64,000 bases of DNA from Climacteris rufus. Lineage: Eukaryota; Chordata; Aves; Passeriformes; Climacteridae. The stretch covers positions 444,943-508,942 of the forward strand of contig VZRZ01005362.1 in NCBI GenBank assembly GCA_013398175.1, read 5' to 3'. The position numbers and the translations under genes were made by a program. Below, in pieces: positions 12,590 to 24,402 of the stretch (position 1 is the first letter of the stretch; each line of letters begins with the position of its first letter). The notes under the pieces were generated by a model. That model did not search any database, was not told the DNA's origin, and was given only the letters and a program-made list of their open reading frames with translations.

Positions 12590-12668
12590 GGTTGTCCTGT
12601 GCAGGGCCACGAGCTGGACTGGACAATCCTTGTGGGTCCCTTCCCACTCAGGATATCCTGTGATTCTA
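12590..12668 (+). mobile_element. CR1 3' tail fragment
   Basis: The order GTGCAGGGCCACGAGCTGGA, CTGGACAATCCTTGTGGGTC, CCTTCCCACTCAGGATATCC and TGTGATTCTAGA matches the 3' end of the CR1 type whose tail reads GGGTCCCTTCCAACTCAG. It is the same 3' type as the long copy at 15191-15836 but in the opposite orientation. Only about 80 bp survive, with no coding sequence. Confidence 0.88.
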
Positions 12669-15190
12669 GATCACATGCACAGGGAAAAATTAGGTGGAAC
12701 CACACAAAATGAGAATAGAAATGTGAGACCAGGGTGGTTAAATTATTGAGCAAGGAGGGAATTATCCAGGTTTTTATTTCCCACACCAAGGAAACTCTCT
12801 CTAGCCATTTCAAGTATAGTGCACAATTTTCTTTGTTTATAAGGCTTTATTTTCTCTGCATAGAATGACACCACCACATGGGGGTCCTGTGACTCAGACT
12901 GACGAAAGGTAATTTGTTCATAAACTCAGGATTTTAATGCGCTAATTTCCCTGCTCTGATTTCTAATACCATATTATTCTGAGTATGGATTGTCTGATAA
13001 CCAGAAAGGCCTTGGAAAAAAGGGGGGAGAAACACTGAAGATGGATTCCTTTCAGGTATGAGAGAGGTTCCCTTCTACTCATGAGAAGAACTGCACTTAC
13101 ATGATGTTTGTTACAAGAAAAAGGAAGATCATTGTATTGTACTGAAAAAGGAAGGGGAGAAGTCCTTTTAGAAATATGGGGTAAAAAATTCCCATTTTAA
13201 ATAATAGTGGAGATGGATGTAATCTGTGAAAACATAAGGTCTGGGAGACTCCAAAGGTCTATTACTAATTTTACCATTAGCTGGCAATAAGCAACAACAC
13301 TTTCACTGCTCCAGTTCTCTCATTTTAAACTGAGTATTATGAAAGTTTCTGCATGGAGATTGCTTAATTAATTGACATTTGTAGAGCAATCTCAGATCCT
13401 TTGAGAAAAAAGTCTAGAGAAGAGCTAAGCCTTATGACAACAAATATCTTGCAAAACTCAAGATGGTTTCCAAAAACCTCTATGTTAATGGAATAAAAAA
13501 AGGACACACCATGTGATCACTGCAATGTGTTCTCCCCCTGTCCTTGAATACTACCTATAGTAAAATAGACAAAAGATGTAAATAAGGCTGCAGAGGCTGT
13601 GGAGTCTTGGGCAAAGGAGAGAAAGAAAAAGCTCTTTTCATAAGGGACTAGGTTTAGAAAAAGGAAAAGATCACTTAATGAGGGTAGAAGAGGAAATAAA
13701 GAGGTTGTGAACTGAATTCAGCATGGCCTTGTGATGTGCCTGTGCTCTGTGCTTCACCAAGGAACCAATGTATGTGTACAGGTACCAGCCAAAGTATAGA
13801 CTGCTAATCATGGGCAGTAGAAAAGGGGAAGGAAGATAAAACTGACTCATGTTTTCCCCAGGACCGTGTACCTTTCTATTCTGTCAAAAGCAGAAGCTTC
13901 TGAAAAGAGGGAGATAAAAACAAATTGAATCATTTTCCCTGATTTGTAAATCACTGATCCACTCTTTCCACATAAAAGAGATGTTTCAAATGTTTTAGGT
14001 AACAGCAAGAGGAAGAGGCTGCAGTGATGATGAAGCTGGGGAATGCAGCATCTTTATAGCATCTTGTTTGCTTGGCTTGATGAGCCAGATGTTCTGTCAT
14101 TGACTGAGCTGCAACAGCACAGTTTCCTTTTCTACCAAATGAGCTGTGTTACCAGATGCAGCTGGTCAGCATGACATGAAATTTGCTAAAGGACTGATCT
14201 GATGGATAATCAAGGAGGCTGCTGAATTGTGCTGGAAACCATGTGGGAGATGGCTTTTCTATAGTACCACAGGAAGCAGGATCAAATTCTGAGAAACTCT
14301 CTCACCATTCATGAGTTGCTAAAAGCACCCTAGAGCAGCACTCTGCTGTCCACAGGGCAACAGCAGCCCCTTTCCTTCTGAGACTTTGAGGAAGTCTGCA
14401 CTGCCAACGAACCAGATGATTTTCCTGGAGTTTCTGGATCTCCACCAGGCAGCACTGTGGCACGAAGGCATTCAGAAAATTGAGTGTAGGCACCCTTCCA
14501 TCCTCAAAATCTGTTCATCTGATGGACTGCATTCCTTTGGAAACCTTGTCTAACCCCATTGTGGGGAAAAATAAGCAGAACTGAACTAGAAGAAAATTTG
14601 AAATCTATTGGGAAAGTGTGAACCACAGTTTCCTCCTGCTGCAGGGACAACTCTTGTTGCTCCGTGCTGCAGAGTAATCCTGTTCCTCCCACTCTCTAGG
14701 AAGGCAGGATCAGGAACAGTGAACATGCCTCGCATCTCTGTCAGGGATGAGGAAACAAAAGGGAATAACAATAAATCCCTCCAGCACTGCAGCTTCTTGT
14801 CTCTGTTCATCAAGGCTGTGGTGCCAGATGAGATGTCACTTACCTGCCTTTTGAGGTTAAACAACCTCAGGGGATGCAGGACACACATTTCTTGCCCCAC
14901 TAAGCTTCAGTGGCCCCACTGCTTTAAGGGTTAATGATTACAGCAGCCCTTTCTTGTCTCCATGGCAGTGCAGACTATTGTGATATCCTGTTCAAAGCTC
15001 CCAGCACCGTCTTCCTCTTCAGCTGTGCAATCCAGAACCCTTTCTCACACTGGCTTTCACTTCAGTGTATCTTTACACCAGTGTCTCAGAGTTTCTTTGT
15101 ACTCCTGTATTCCATCTTCTCTCCATTGCCATATTTCTGCTCAGGTTTTGTTCTCCCTGCAATCTCCAGCCATTTCTCCTGACAGAATGT
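12669..15190. other. Unique DNA, no gene recognised
   Basis: Several overlapping open frames of 60-108 codons lie on both strands at 14302-15182, where the DNA is somewhat GC-richer. None contains a recognisable domain. On the minus strand a donor-like CAGGTAAG occurs near 14840-14847, but no flanking exon can be supported. A 7-bp stem with a 4-nt loop (TGAGGTT / AACCTCA) lies at 14852-14869. Confidence 0.5.
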
Positions 15191-15836
15191 AGAATCATGG
15201 AATGTGCTGAGTTGGAAGGGACCCACAAGAATTATCAAGTCCAACTCCTGGCCTTGCACAGGACACCCCAAAAGTCACATCATGTGCCTGGGACCATTTT
15301 CCAAATGCTTCTTGAACTGTGCCAGGCTTGGTGCTGTGACCAATTCCCACTTCTCTGGGAGCCTGTTCCAGTGCCNTCCAACTCCTGGCCCTGCACAGGA
15401 CACCCCAAAAGTCACATCATGTGCCTGGGACCATTTTCCAAATGCTTCTTGAACTGTCAGGCTTGATGCTGTGACCACATTCCCACTTCTCTGGGAGCCT
15501 GTTCCAGTGCCTGACCATCCTCTGAGTGAAGAACCTTTTCCTGATATGCAACATAAATCTCCCCTGACACAGCTTCAGGCCATTCCCTCGAGTCCTGTCA
15601 CTGGTCACCACAGGGAAGAGATCAGTGCCTGTCCCAGTGCTGTCCCTTGTGAGGATGTTAAATATCACAATGAGGTCTCTCCTCAGTCCTCTCCAGGCTG
15701 AACAGACCAAGTGACCTCAGCTGCTCCTCACAGGGCTTCCCTCAAACTCCTTTCACCATCCTTATGGCCTACTTTGGATGCTTTCTAATAGCTTAATATT
15801 TTTTTTTAATATTGTGGTGCCCCAAACCTCACACAT
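15191..15836 (-). mobile_element. Long CR1 3' portion (antisense) with internal duplication
   Basis: It begins at the CR1 3' end in reverse complement (AGAATCATGGAATG, then GAGTTGGAAGGGACCCACAA). It continues through CTGTTCCAGTGCCTGACCAT, GAGTGAAGAACCTTTTCCTG, CCATTCCCTCGAGTCCTGTC and AGGCTGAACAGACCAAGTGA to GTGGTGCCCCAAACCTCACA. Read on the minus strand this includes the C-terminal RHWNRLPEKW-type coding remnant. A segment of about 136 bp is present twice in tandem around a single N at 15376. The subtype resembles the abundant CR1 copies of neoavian birds. Frameshifts and stops make it a dead copy. Confidence 0.95.
15240..15511 (-). repeat. 136/135-bp tandem duplication inside the CR1, split by one N
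   Basis: Copy one is 15240-15375 and copy two is 15377-15511. Both run from TCCAACTCCTGGCC to CTGTTCCAGTGCC. They differ by a few substitutions, a 2-bp deletion and a 1-bp insertion. The N sits exactly at the junction. Only one copy is expected in this part of a CR1. An assembly join of two alleles or reads is more likely than a biological duplication. Confidence 0.9.
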
Positions 15837-16354
15837 CATGGCTTTGATTTGTTTGTGTTGCCACTGTTCCTGTTCTCATCTTTCTGTTTCTTTCACTATT
15901 ACTTAGATCAGAAGTTCCTTGCAGCAAGGACTATCTTTTCATCTCTGCTGACCATGGCAGGCATGGATCCCCTGTCATCACTTCTCAGTTTTTTAGTAAA
16001 ACTTCATTCTTAAGTGAGGTGTTTGGCCAAGGAACTATTGAAGCCTGCTGTAGCAAGAACTTTCTTCTTGTATACATGGATACTTTCAGGACCAGATTAC
16101 AGAGTCAGAGCAAAGTTTCTTTTTCTTTAAATTGCCTTCACCTAGTTTAAATGCAGCACATTCACATGACACTCTTCATCCCCAGAGCATTTGTAGCATT
16201 TCTTCAGAGACCTGTCTGTTATGCCAGTATATCTCTGAAATTGTCCTACTAATACCAGCTGAGATAAAATTTAACAAAACTAGATCAGGGACTGTTTGTG
16301 CAAAAATATTTTACCAAAACTTTGCAGATGGATATTTACAGTTCTCCAGAAACC
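15837..16354. other. Unique DNA between two CR1 elements
   Basis: A plus-strand open frame of 86 codons (16132-16392) runs into the old CR1 that follows and has no known domain. Part of this stretch could be further-decayed 5' sequence of the element at 16355, but I cannot recognise it. Confidence 0.5.
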
Positions 16355-17092
16355 TCATCCTGATACTTGGCAGCAGTCAAAAAAGCAAATAAAATGTTAG
16401 GATGGATTAGTAAAGTAATGAAGAAAGAATCAGAATGGATAATTATGCCACTGTATAAATCTATGCCTTACCCACATTCTGAATACCAATGATCCTGTCT
16501 TGAAAAGGAGCTGTTTAGACCTAGAAATAGTAGAACGATGGGGCATGAGGATGCCTAGAAACATAAAAAAAGATGTTATGCAAGGAGAATGAAAACAAGT
16601 GAAAATGTGTCAGCTTGAAGAAGAAATGGCTGAAAGGAGTATAGGATGGAGGAATCTGTAATAGTGAGTCCAGTGTAAAAGCTGAATAGAAAAAAACTAG
16701 TTATTTTTATTTCAGAAAAGTTAAGGAAAACCTAATAAAGTAGCAGTGCTTTTTTACCTAAGGCCTAATAAAACCGTGGGTCTTATTGCTGGAGAATAAG
16801 TGGGATGCCAAAAGATGGCCTTACATGGGTTAAAAATGATTGGGTCAGGAGAAAAATCTAGCAAGGAGAGAGGACTGCTAAAAACTATTAAATGTGATAA
16901 CAGGAGTGCTCTCATGAACTCAGAAAGTCCCTAAAATAATCAGAGCTGGAAGTTCAGAGTGTAGGATCAACTACTGTGCCTCTGCTATTTTACATGTTCA
17001 CTGAGCATCTGCTACTGAGTGCTATGAGAAACACTGGATTGTTCTAGAGGCAGTTTGGCCTTGCCTAATGTTGCTGTGCTGTGCTCCTATGG
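16355..17092 (+). mobile_element. Old, diverged CR1/L3-type 3' portion
   Basis: The segment follows a CR1 lineage distinct from the young bird copies, of the type well known from turtles and crocodilians. Landmarks in order are GCAGTCAAAAAAGC, AAATGTTAGGATGGATTAG, CTGTATAAATCTATGCCTTA with CCCACATTCTGAATAC (16456-16488), CAGCTTGAAGAAGAAATGGC, GTGCTCTCATGAACTCAGAA with GTCCCTAAA, and the tail CACTGGATTGTTCTAGAGG with GCTCCTATGG. The order and spacing run to the 3' end over about 740 bp. Many substitutions and indels make it far older than the other CR1 copies here. All coding capacity is lost. Confidence 0.85.
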
Positions 17093-20000
17093 CCTCATTT
17101 TTGCAGCTATGAAGAGAAAGTTGTATTCCAAGAAACAAAACCAGAGATTGACAGTTTCCCAACTAAAACAGAGGCAAAATTAAGACAATTAATTTCAGCT
17201 GAAAAATAGGTCTCAAGAATTTCACTTTAATTTTTAAAATTTAAAGCTACAGCCAAATAAATGTGTTTATGAGGGAGAATGGCTAAGGTGTACACTATTT
17301 CATTATTAATGCTTAATTTTTCATGGTGGGAGGAAACAAGCCCAGAAATTTTTAATACTTAATAGATGTGTCTCTTACATGTGCATCTTTCTATACCTCC
17401 ATGCATAGATAGACTTATCTTGTCCTTCTCCTCCTTTCCCCAGCACACACCATACAGTCTGAAAAGATCCATTTGAGAGGACTCAGTCAGATGTTACCCT
17501 CAATCCCCCTATATCAAGATGCAGAGAGAATCCCCTTCAGCTGAACAGCGGGGAAAGAATAAATTACTCCATGGATGAATGCAACAAGAGAAGATTGGAT
17601 TGCAGTGGAACATATTTTGTTTCAATACTAAAACTCTTCCAGAGCAGCTGTTAATTCCTGAGGGTTGTTAAAGCCCAACCCTCAGCACTGTTGATGTCTG
17701 AGTGATTTCCTCCAGCTCTCTGAGACCTACATCTGCCTCATGAGGTTTGTCCCCTCAGTCATCCTCCATCAGGTTTCTTCTGTGTGTGCCCTACTAAGTT
17801 TAGTTAGGCAGCAACTGTCTTGGAGTTTTCTACAGGTGTAGATGATATTTTTTAGGTGACCTCACATGGCATCTAAGATGAAGTCAGGCATCTTTGATGT
17901 CCTATGTATCCAGAGGGGAAAGGAATAATCCAGAACTTCTGTTCTTCAGTATTGTCAGACCCAGACACCTGCATCAAATGGATAAAGATCTTTTTTTGGA
18001 TTCTTTAAATCCTTCCTTCATCTCTCCCTTTATTCCCTCCAGGAATCCAGTACATGTTTAGAAGGAACAGTTGAAAAAGCAGTGCAAAGTAAATTCATTT
18101 GATTCAAACTTCTTGAATCAAACAGGTGAACCAGATGCCACATCCTGTCCCTGGCACAGAGAGGAACATAAGGTGTTCAGTTTAGGTCCCATGTCTAACA
18201 AGGAGTAAGACTTTGTGCTGCTCCTTGTTTCGAGACATTTCACATCTTTAAGATGTAATATGCAGGTGATAATGGGAAAATCCCTCGCCTCTAACTTTAA
18301 TCAGGAAACAGAAAAGCTTGGAGCAAAGGGAAGGGAGATTAGTGGGAGTTCTGACACAGATGTAGTAAAAGGAGTAGGAGGTGTTTGATTTCTTTTCTTA
18401 GTGTCTTTATTTTTGAGATAAGTCAGTAGCTAAGATACTAAAATTAAATTCTGAGGGGGACTCTGAGTTTCAGGATCTTCATTAGTGCAATGCTTTGGAT
18501 CTAAAACAGGTTGTGGGTGTGGGTGTTTCCTATTATAAGTTAGCAAATTCCTCAGGGCCTTCCCTATTCTGTTTTAAAAATAGCTGATTACTTCTTAGCT
18601 GTACAAAACCCCTTGAAATTTGCCCACTTCAGAGCCTTGCAGACCCCCAAGAAGTTTTGGGTGCTATCTTTGGTCTGGGACCACTGTGTGTTGAAGGGTT
18701 TGTTTGTGTTGCTGCTGTTTGAGACATACTGAACCTGCTGGTAGCAGGTGTCAGTAGGAAACTTGTGATTTCTTCTGCCCACTGACAGCAGAGTCAGAAA
18801 GTCTGGATAGCAAGTGTCTGAATAAGTGTCTTGAACTACACCCTAACACCCCTATAAGCATAGGTTTATCAGTTCCAGGTGGTGTAAGAGTGGACCTAGC
18901 TAGGGTCAGGTCAATATAAATAGGAGCCCTTGTGATTAATTCTGGCATCTGGGGCAGTACTTAGGTGGGAAAATGAGCATTAGCCATAACTTTGCTTTTT
19001 CTGTAGTGCTAAACAGCTCATATCTTCCCAGCAGAGTAGGTGGGATGCTCCTAGAGGGGAATACTAATGGTGCTGTGTGCTTTCTGTGTAGCAGCTGTCT
19101 CTGAACTACTTGAGTAGCTGGATTCAGAGTGTATGAGACAAGCGATTTTGTTTATGCACACTGGGTAGTGAAGAGAAAAGGAGACTGGCCAGCCTGCTTG
19201 GCTTCACTGATGAAAATAAGTACTGGAATCACTTCTCTGAGATAAACAACATGTTACTATGACACTGGCCATACTTCTGTTCCCATTCCTCAAGGAGCTG
19301 CCTCATCCCCAAAACATGGTTGAGAAATTATCATTGCAGCAGCATATGCAAGTCAGTGCACAGATGATCAGATGCCTTCTGATTTCTCTCTTCCAAGGAG
19401 AATGACTTTTATTATCAATCCAGTAAAATATAATGGGGAAGTCTCTTGATGGAGCATGTTGCTGAAATCCTGCACAGTTTATGGATCAGTAACAGGACCA
19501 TCTATTGTGAACACAGAGCTGCTGCTCATGCTCATTAAGTCTATACACTGAGCACCTTCATGAATGAATTCATGGGGCAGCAATTGTTACCATGCTGTGG
19601 TCTGTTTACAGGAGTAAATGACTTGACTAGGTTACGTCTTTTATTTCTCTGATCAAAAGCAATGGTCCACAAAACACAATAATGGCCTTAAGCCTTTCAA
19701 CATGAAAATATATCCCCATTGGAATAACAGGAGTGAGAAAATAATTTTTTAAATTTTTGTTTTATATTCAGTGGCTGAGAGACTAAACAAAACCTCACAC
19801 ACCTGCAGCTGAGCTGGGTGCCTGATCTCAGTCCAGCTTTTTGGGGGATGAATGCACCACAGGATCTGCACGTACTCAGGCATTACCCCTTGGAGTCCAT
19901 TGAGAGGAACAACTTGAGTACTTTGCCAGGTGCTCTGGTACCTGAATACTGCAAGAAGCTTGTGCACGCTTCTGGTCCTGCAGTCCCAGCCTGCCATCTG

Positions 20001-23000
20001 GTTTCAGTGCAGTTATTTGCTGAATAACTAGTCAGAGGACACTTTGCTGCTGAAACAATTAATGTGAATGTACACACACCCTTAGCTTTGTTTCTCAATC
20101 CATGGCTCTAGGAGATGCAGACCTACAGTGCACAAAAACCTCCCTCTTCAAAGGGGGAACACTGCTCCCCTCCAATATCTTTGGTCTCATTCCAGCTGTT
20201 ACTGTGAATTCCTGCCCTTTTGATCCCACTGCTGTCAGCAGTGATGACATGACCACTCTCTGCACTGTAGACTGTTTGCCTGTCCTTGGACCCTGTTATG
20301 GGGGGGATGCCTTTCCTCTGACTGCCCTTGCCATCCTCATGGGTGAAAAGGAGGGATAAAAACCCTGCTACATGACACTTTCATTGTGTTAATCTTTCCA
20401 TGACCCTGGCCCCCTTTCAAGATAGGTAGTAGCTATCTCCATTTGTGAAAACCTCTCAAGACTGACATGCTTTGAGAACATGAGCCCTTCTAATTACATT
20501 CCTCACAGGATAACCATCCTGAAGGAGTTGCATAATCCTCCCTTGCACTGTCCTGCTGATGAGCTGCAAATTGACACGATGTAAAAATAGTCAAAGCTTG
20601 GCCTCCTTTCTTCTTTTGAGACTGTTTTAGAGAGCTTCTCTCTCTTCAGAGCATCACTTACAGATTTGGTTATTTGCATGTGGTGTGACTTCCTTTAAAT
20701 TCTATTTTATTCATCTCTCTCTTTTTCCTGTGCATGCCTGTAGTGTTATGTCTGGGCTTTACTGTTTTTTTAATGTCTAGAAAAACCTGTCTGGCTGCAA
20801 GTAAAAGATTTTTCATTTGTATAAGGTCCCTTCATTCAAAAGCAGCTCCCAATTACGTCAGATTTATCTTATCAGTAAAAAACTAAGAGCCTCGTAGAGG
20901 ACCAGGTCAGGAAAGGAGGATTTGGCTTAATCACAGCCTTAAACATACCTTAAATCCCCTTCAGGACTGTGATGATGTCAAAGAATAAGGACTGTTTTCC
21001 TCTCTGGAATCTTATCCCAAATTAAAGTCTATGATGCTCAGTGGACTAAAGAGGAAGAAAAAGCCTAAATAGCAGGGCTAAAATCTTGACAAAGGGTTGA
21101 AGGAACAGAGATAGTATTTGACTGATACATACTGTGAGGAAAATCTTTTCTCTGGGCCAGATTTCTTGGAGTGAGCGTTCAGAATGAACATTGAAAATGC
21201 TCTGCAAATGGATGAGTTTCTGTCAGGAAATCCAACTTGTTATGACTGATAATAATGAAAATGTGAATCACTTTATAATTTCATATCACACATTTCATTC
21301 ATACAGTCTGAGTAAGCTGATTTTTTTTCCATTCCTTTTGCATGCTCACACTTTTTAGAATAACAAAGACCATAGAAGTGTCTGGATAAGTAGACACTGA
21401 GCTAATTAAATCCGTGAGTGAGATCGGAAATGCGTTTGTGAAAGATTCTGTGTAAGCACAGAGGATGAAAAAGTCTTTGCCCTGACATGAAATCAACCTC
21501 CAATTAAATGGATAAGATAAAGCAATAAGTGGAGAAGAGGTAAATTGTAACTTTCACTTCTTACAAATTATGAATTAGAAGATTTATCTGAATGACTCAG
21601 ATAAACAGCTGAGTCAGATTAGTCTAATAAATCCCCTTACATCAGCTGTGTCTCAGTAATTTATTCTTCTGCTCATTAAAGAAGATATTTCATGAGCAGG
21701 TTTGCCATTGTTTAGCCATATGCACAGGGACACTTCATGCACTTCAGCAAAAATGTCTGCTGGTACCACCTGGGATTAATGTTGGGATCATGTCTGGTGG
21801 CCATGACCAGAAGTGAATGAGCAAAAGCTGATCAGCTGCAAGGAGTAAAGAAAAGAATGAGAATATCCATCCTTTTTTCCTAGAGGACTTAATGTGACAT
21901 TGAGATCAGGTGAATGAAATACAAATGGAAAGGCCCTTTATCTTTACTTCCTGAGACACCAGGATAGTCTGTGGTACCATCAGGCTTGTGTTAGTCTGGG
22001 AGACATTCTCACTGGACAGAACGAGGAAGAATGATCTGGTTTCTGTCTCATCTCCCCAGCCTGAGACAGACCATGATCCTTGCTTGCAATGTGAAACTTG
22101 TGTTCTTGATCCTTCTCTTCTTGTTTGTTCTTATCTGCCTTTTCCCTCTCTTGCCTTTCCTTTTTCTTGTCATTTACTGACTGTGTTTTGTAGGAAACCA
22201 CATCCCAAAAGCAAGCCATGTGCAGTGACATGCATAATCAGCTGCAGATTTGATACTTCTCAAAGATAATCAGACATAACCTGTTGGTCGATGTTGAACT
22301 GAAATAAGCATTAAAATGTGAGATTGTGTTTATGGCATTGGAGATAATGTGGTGTGGTTGTTCTCTGCAGTGAAGTAGGGTGTAGACACAGTATCACATT
22401 CTCTTTTTAATTTTTTTTTATTGTCTGTGACTGTTTGATATGTTGCTTTCAGGAAAGTAGGATGACTGACCTCAAGTAAATATGAAGGCTCCAGCTTGTC
22501 TTAACTAATTTTTTCTTATTTTTCCCTAAAGAGAAGTTTAAGTACTGTTGTGTCAGAGGGCGTAATGGTGTTGGTTTAAGAACCATTCTTAATGATTTAC
22601 ATTTCAATCATTCTTTGCTTCTGTTTTCAGTAAAAGATGATCAGTTTTTAATGGTAATTATTTATTGATGGATTCAAAAGCTTCTATGATCAGAACTCCA
22701 AGCCATTTAATTGATGAACATTAATGTAGCAAGGATGGAAACTGCTATTTTGGAGGGATGTTTCAATGTGCAGATCCTCAGATTCCTTCCACTGCAGTTG
22801 TGTTCTTCTGCTGAGTATATGGGAATACAAAGCCACTGATGTATTTGGGTTAATGCTCATTTGCATGACTAGTAACCTATATTTCATATACTGCTGAAGC
22901 ACTGCATGTGTGGGTAAGGGCACACTGTCCATGCAGAAATAAAACTCATGTCTGCTGGTGTTTGTCTTGAACCTTCCTGAAGGTTGCATTTAATATTTAG

Positions 23001-23995
23001 ATTTTCATGAATCTTTTCTGTAATCAACATATGATCCTTCAAGTTGTCTCTTCAATGTTGAGAATAGAAAATGGAGGATTTACTTCTTTACTAAAGTAGA
23101 ATTTTGAGTACTACATCTCTATGCTCCTGAGACCAGAAGCCATAGGTGTATTAAGGAGAATACATGCATACCTGTTCTACTCTGTCTTTTGGAATGATCA
23201 TCTGAAGAATAGGGGAGGTTTATTGATGAGAAAGCAGTTTGGAGGAAGAGATAGGATAAAATTGATTAGATATGATTGGTGCTGCAGGAGCTTTAGCAAA
23301 TGAGCAGGAACAGAAAGAATACAGAAATGAAAGAGAGGGGGAACTTCTTAAAGATCATATTTCACAGTTCTTTATAGCTGGCTGTTCCCTGTTCTATATG
23401 TATTGGGGAAGGAAAAATATAAAAACTCCAAGTACAGCGATAAATACTTCTCTGTGGTGCAAATGACTTCATAAATACTGAACTTACACATGTGTTTTAT
23501 CATCCTTTCACCAGGCACCCATGGTGTTCTATTTATAGCTGTGTAATTCACAGTAGACTGTCAATTATCCTATAGGGAATTTCCTGACTGTTGTTTGGAG
23601 GGCAGTGGAATTCCCAGCTGAATGCCAGCATTTGCTGTAACATTATGGCACACTAGAAAATGTGATTTCATTGAAGGCTGCCTACGGCTGGGATAGAAAT
23701 GTTAAGATAAGAGGGCACCAACAGCTTTTTAGCTTTCCTCCTTGGTGCCAAAACACGGCTATAATGAGTGCAGGAAAAAACCTCAACTCTCTCTTAAGCA
23801 ACATTTGCTTCAGTCACATTTTTGCTGTCCTTTATTGCTGGGACTATGAAAACATGAGACATAGCCAAGGTATTATGCTGAGGAAATATGAAGTTTTTCA
23901 GCTTGCAGAGCATTACTGACTCTGTTCTGGCCAGTTCAGAATATAAATAGATGAAGGCAAGATTTCTTCTGCCTCTCTCAGAGTACCTATGTCAT
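17093..23995. other. Long repeat-poor stretch, no gene recognised
   Basis: About 6.9 kb with no transposon that I can name, which is long for this window. Open frames of up to 99 codons occur (22690-22989, minus strand) without recognisable domains. Three overlapping frames are open at about 19749-20098. A TATA-like TATAAAT follows a near-palindrome at 18892-18920, but no transcript can be supported. Repeat-poor stretches in birds can be intronic or hold conserved non-coding elements; a cross-species alignment would tell. Confidence 0.5.
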
Positions 23996-24402
23996 ACACT
24001 TCCAGGGACAGGGTATCCACAGCTTCTCTGGGCAACCTGTGACAGTCCCTCACCACCCTTACAGTAAAGAATTTCTTCCTAATATCTAATCTAACATGTC
24101 CTCTTTCAGTTTGGAGCCACTCCCCATTTTCCTGTCACTACATGTCCTTGTTAAAATCCCTTTCCAGCTCTCTTGCAGCCCCTTGAGGTACCAGAAGGTG
24201 CCTCATGGTTTCCCCAGGCTGAACAACCCCAACTCTCTCAGCTTGTCTCCATGCCTGTCTCCAATATGATCCAGCGAGTGCACATTGATGGGTCATGTTG
24301 AGCTTCTCATCAGCCAACATGCCCAAGTCCTTCTCCTCAGGGCTGTTCTCACTCAGTTCTCCACCCAGCCTGTATTTGTGTTCAGGATTGCCCTGAGAAA
24401 GG
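23996..24402 (-). mobile_element. CR1 internal fragment (antisense) with internal deletion
   Basis: The plus-strand sequence begins at ACTTCCAGGGACAGGG and runs through CACAGCTTCTCTGGGCAACC, CCTCACCACCCTTACAGTAA and CAGGCTGAACAACCCCAACT. It then jumps near 24268-24276 to a more upstream part of the element, CACATTGATGGGTCATGTTG, CCCAAGTCCTTCTCCTCAGG and CAGCCTGTATTTGTGTTCAG. On the minus strand this part encodes NPEHKYRLGGELSENSPEEK and DLGMLADEKLNMTHQCALA, the family's pattern near the end of the reverse transcriptase. The 3' tail is absent and several hundred bases between the two parts are missing. Confidence 0.9.

Noticed and set aside
14586..14934. Overlapping frames on both strands with a donor-like CAGGTAAG on the minus strand near 14840
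   Set aside because: No matching acceptor, no recognisable peptide and no support for an exon. Such octamers arise often by chance.
15065..15466. 133-codon plus-strand open frame
   Set aside because: It is mostly the antisense of the CR1 at 15191-15836 and runs through the N and the suspect duplication.
18892..18923. Near-palindrome around CCTAGCTAGG, GGTCAGGTCA and a TATAAAT box
   Set aside because: Suggestive of a promoter or nuclear-receptor site, but there is no downstream transcript or gene signal. Motifs of this length are frequent by chance.
20852..20860. ATTACGTCA, a CRE-like site
   Set aside because: A single short motif without CpG-rich context or neighbouring sites; not enough to call a regulatory element.
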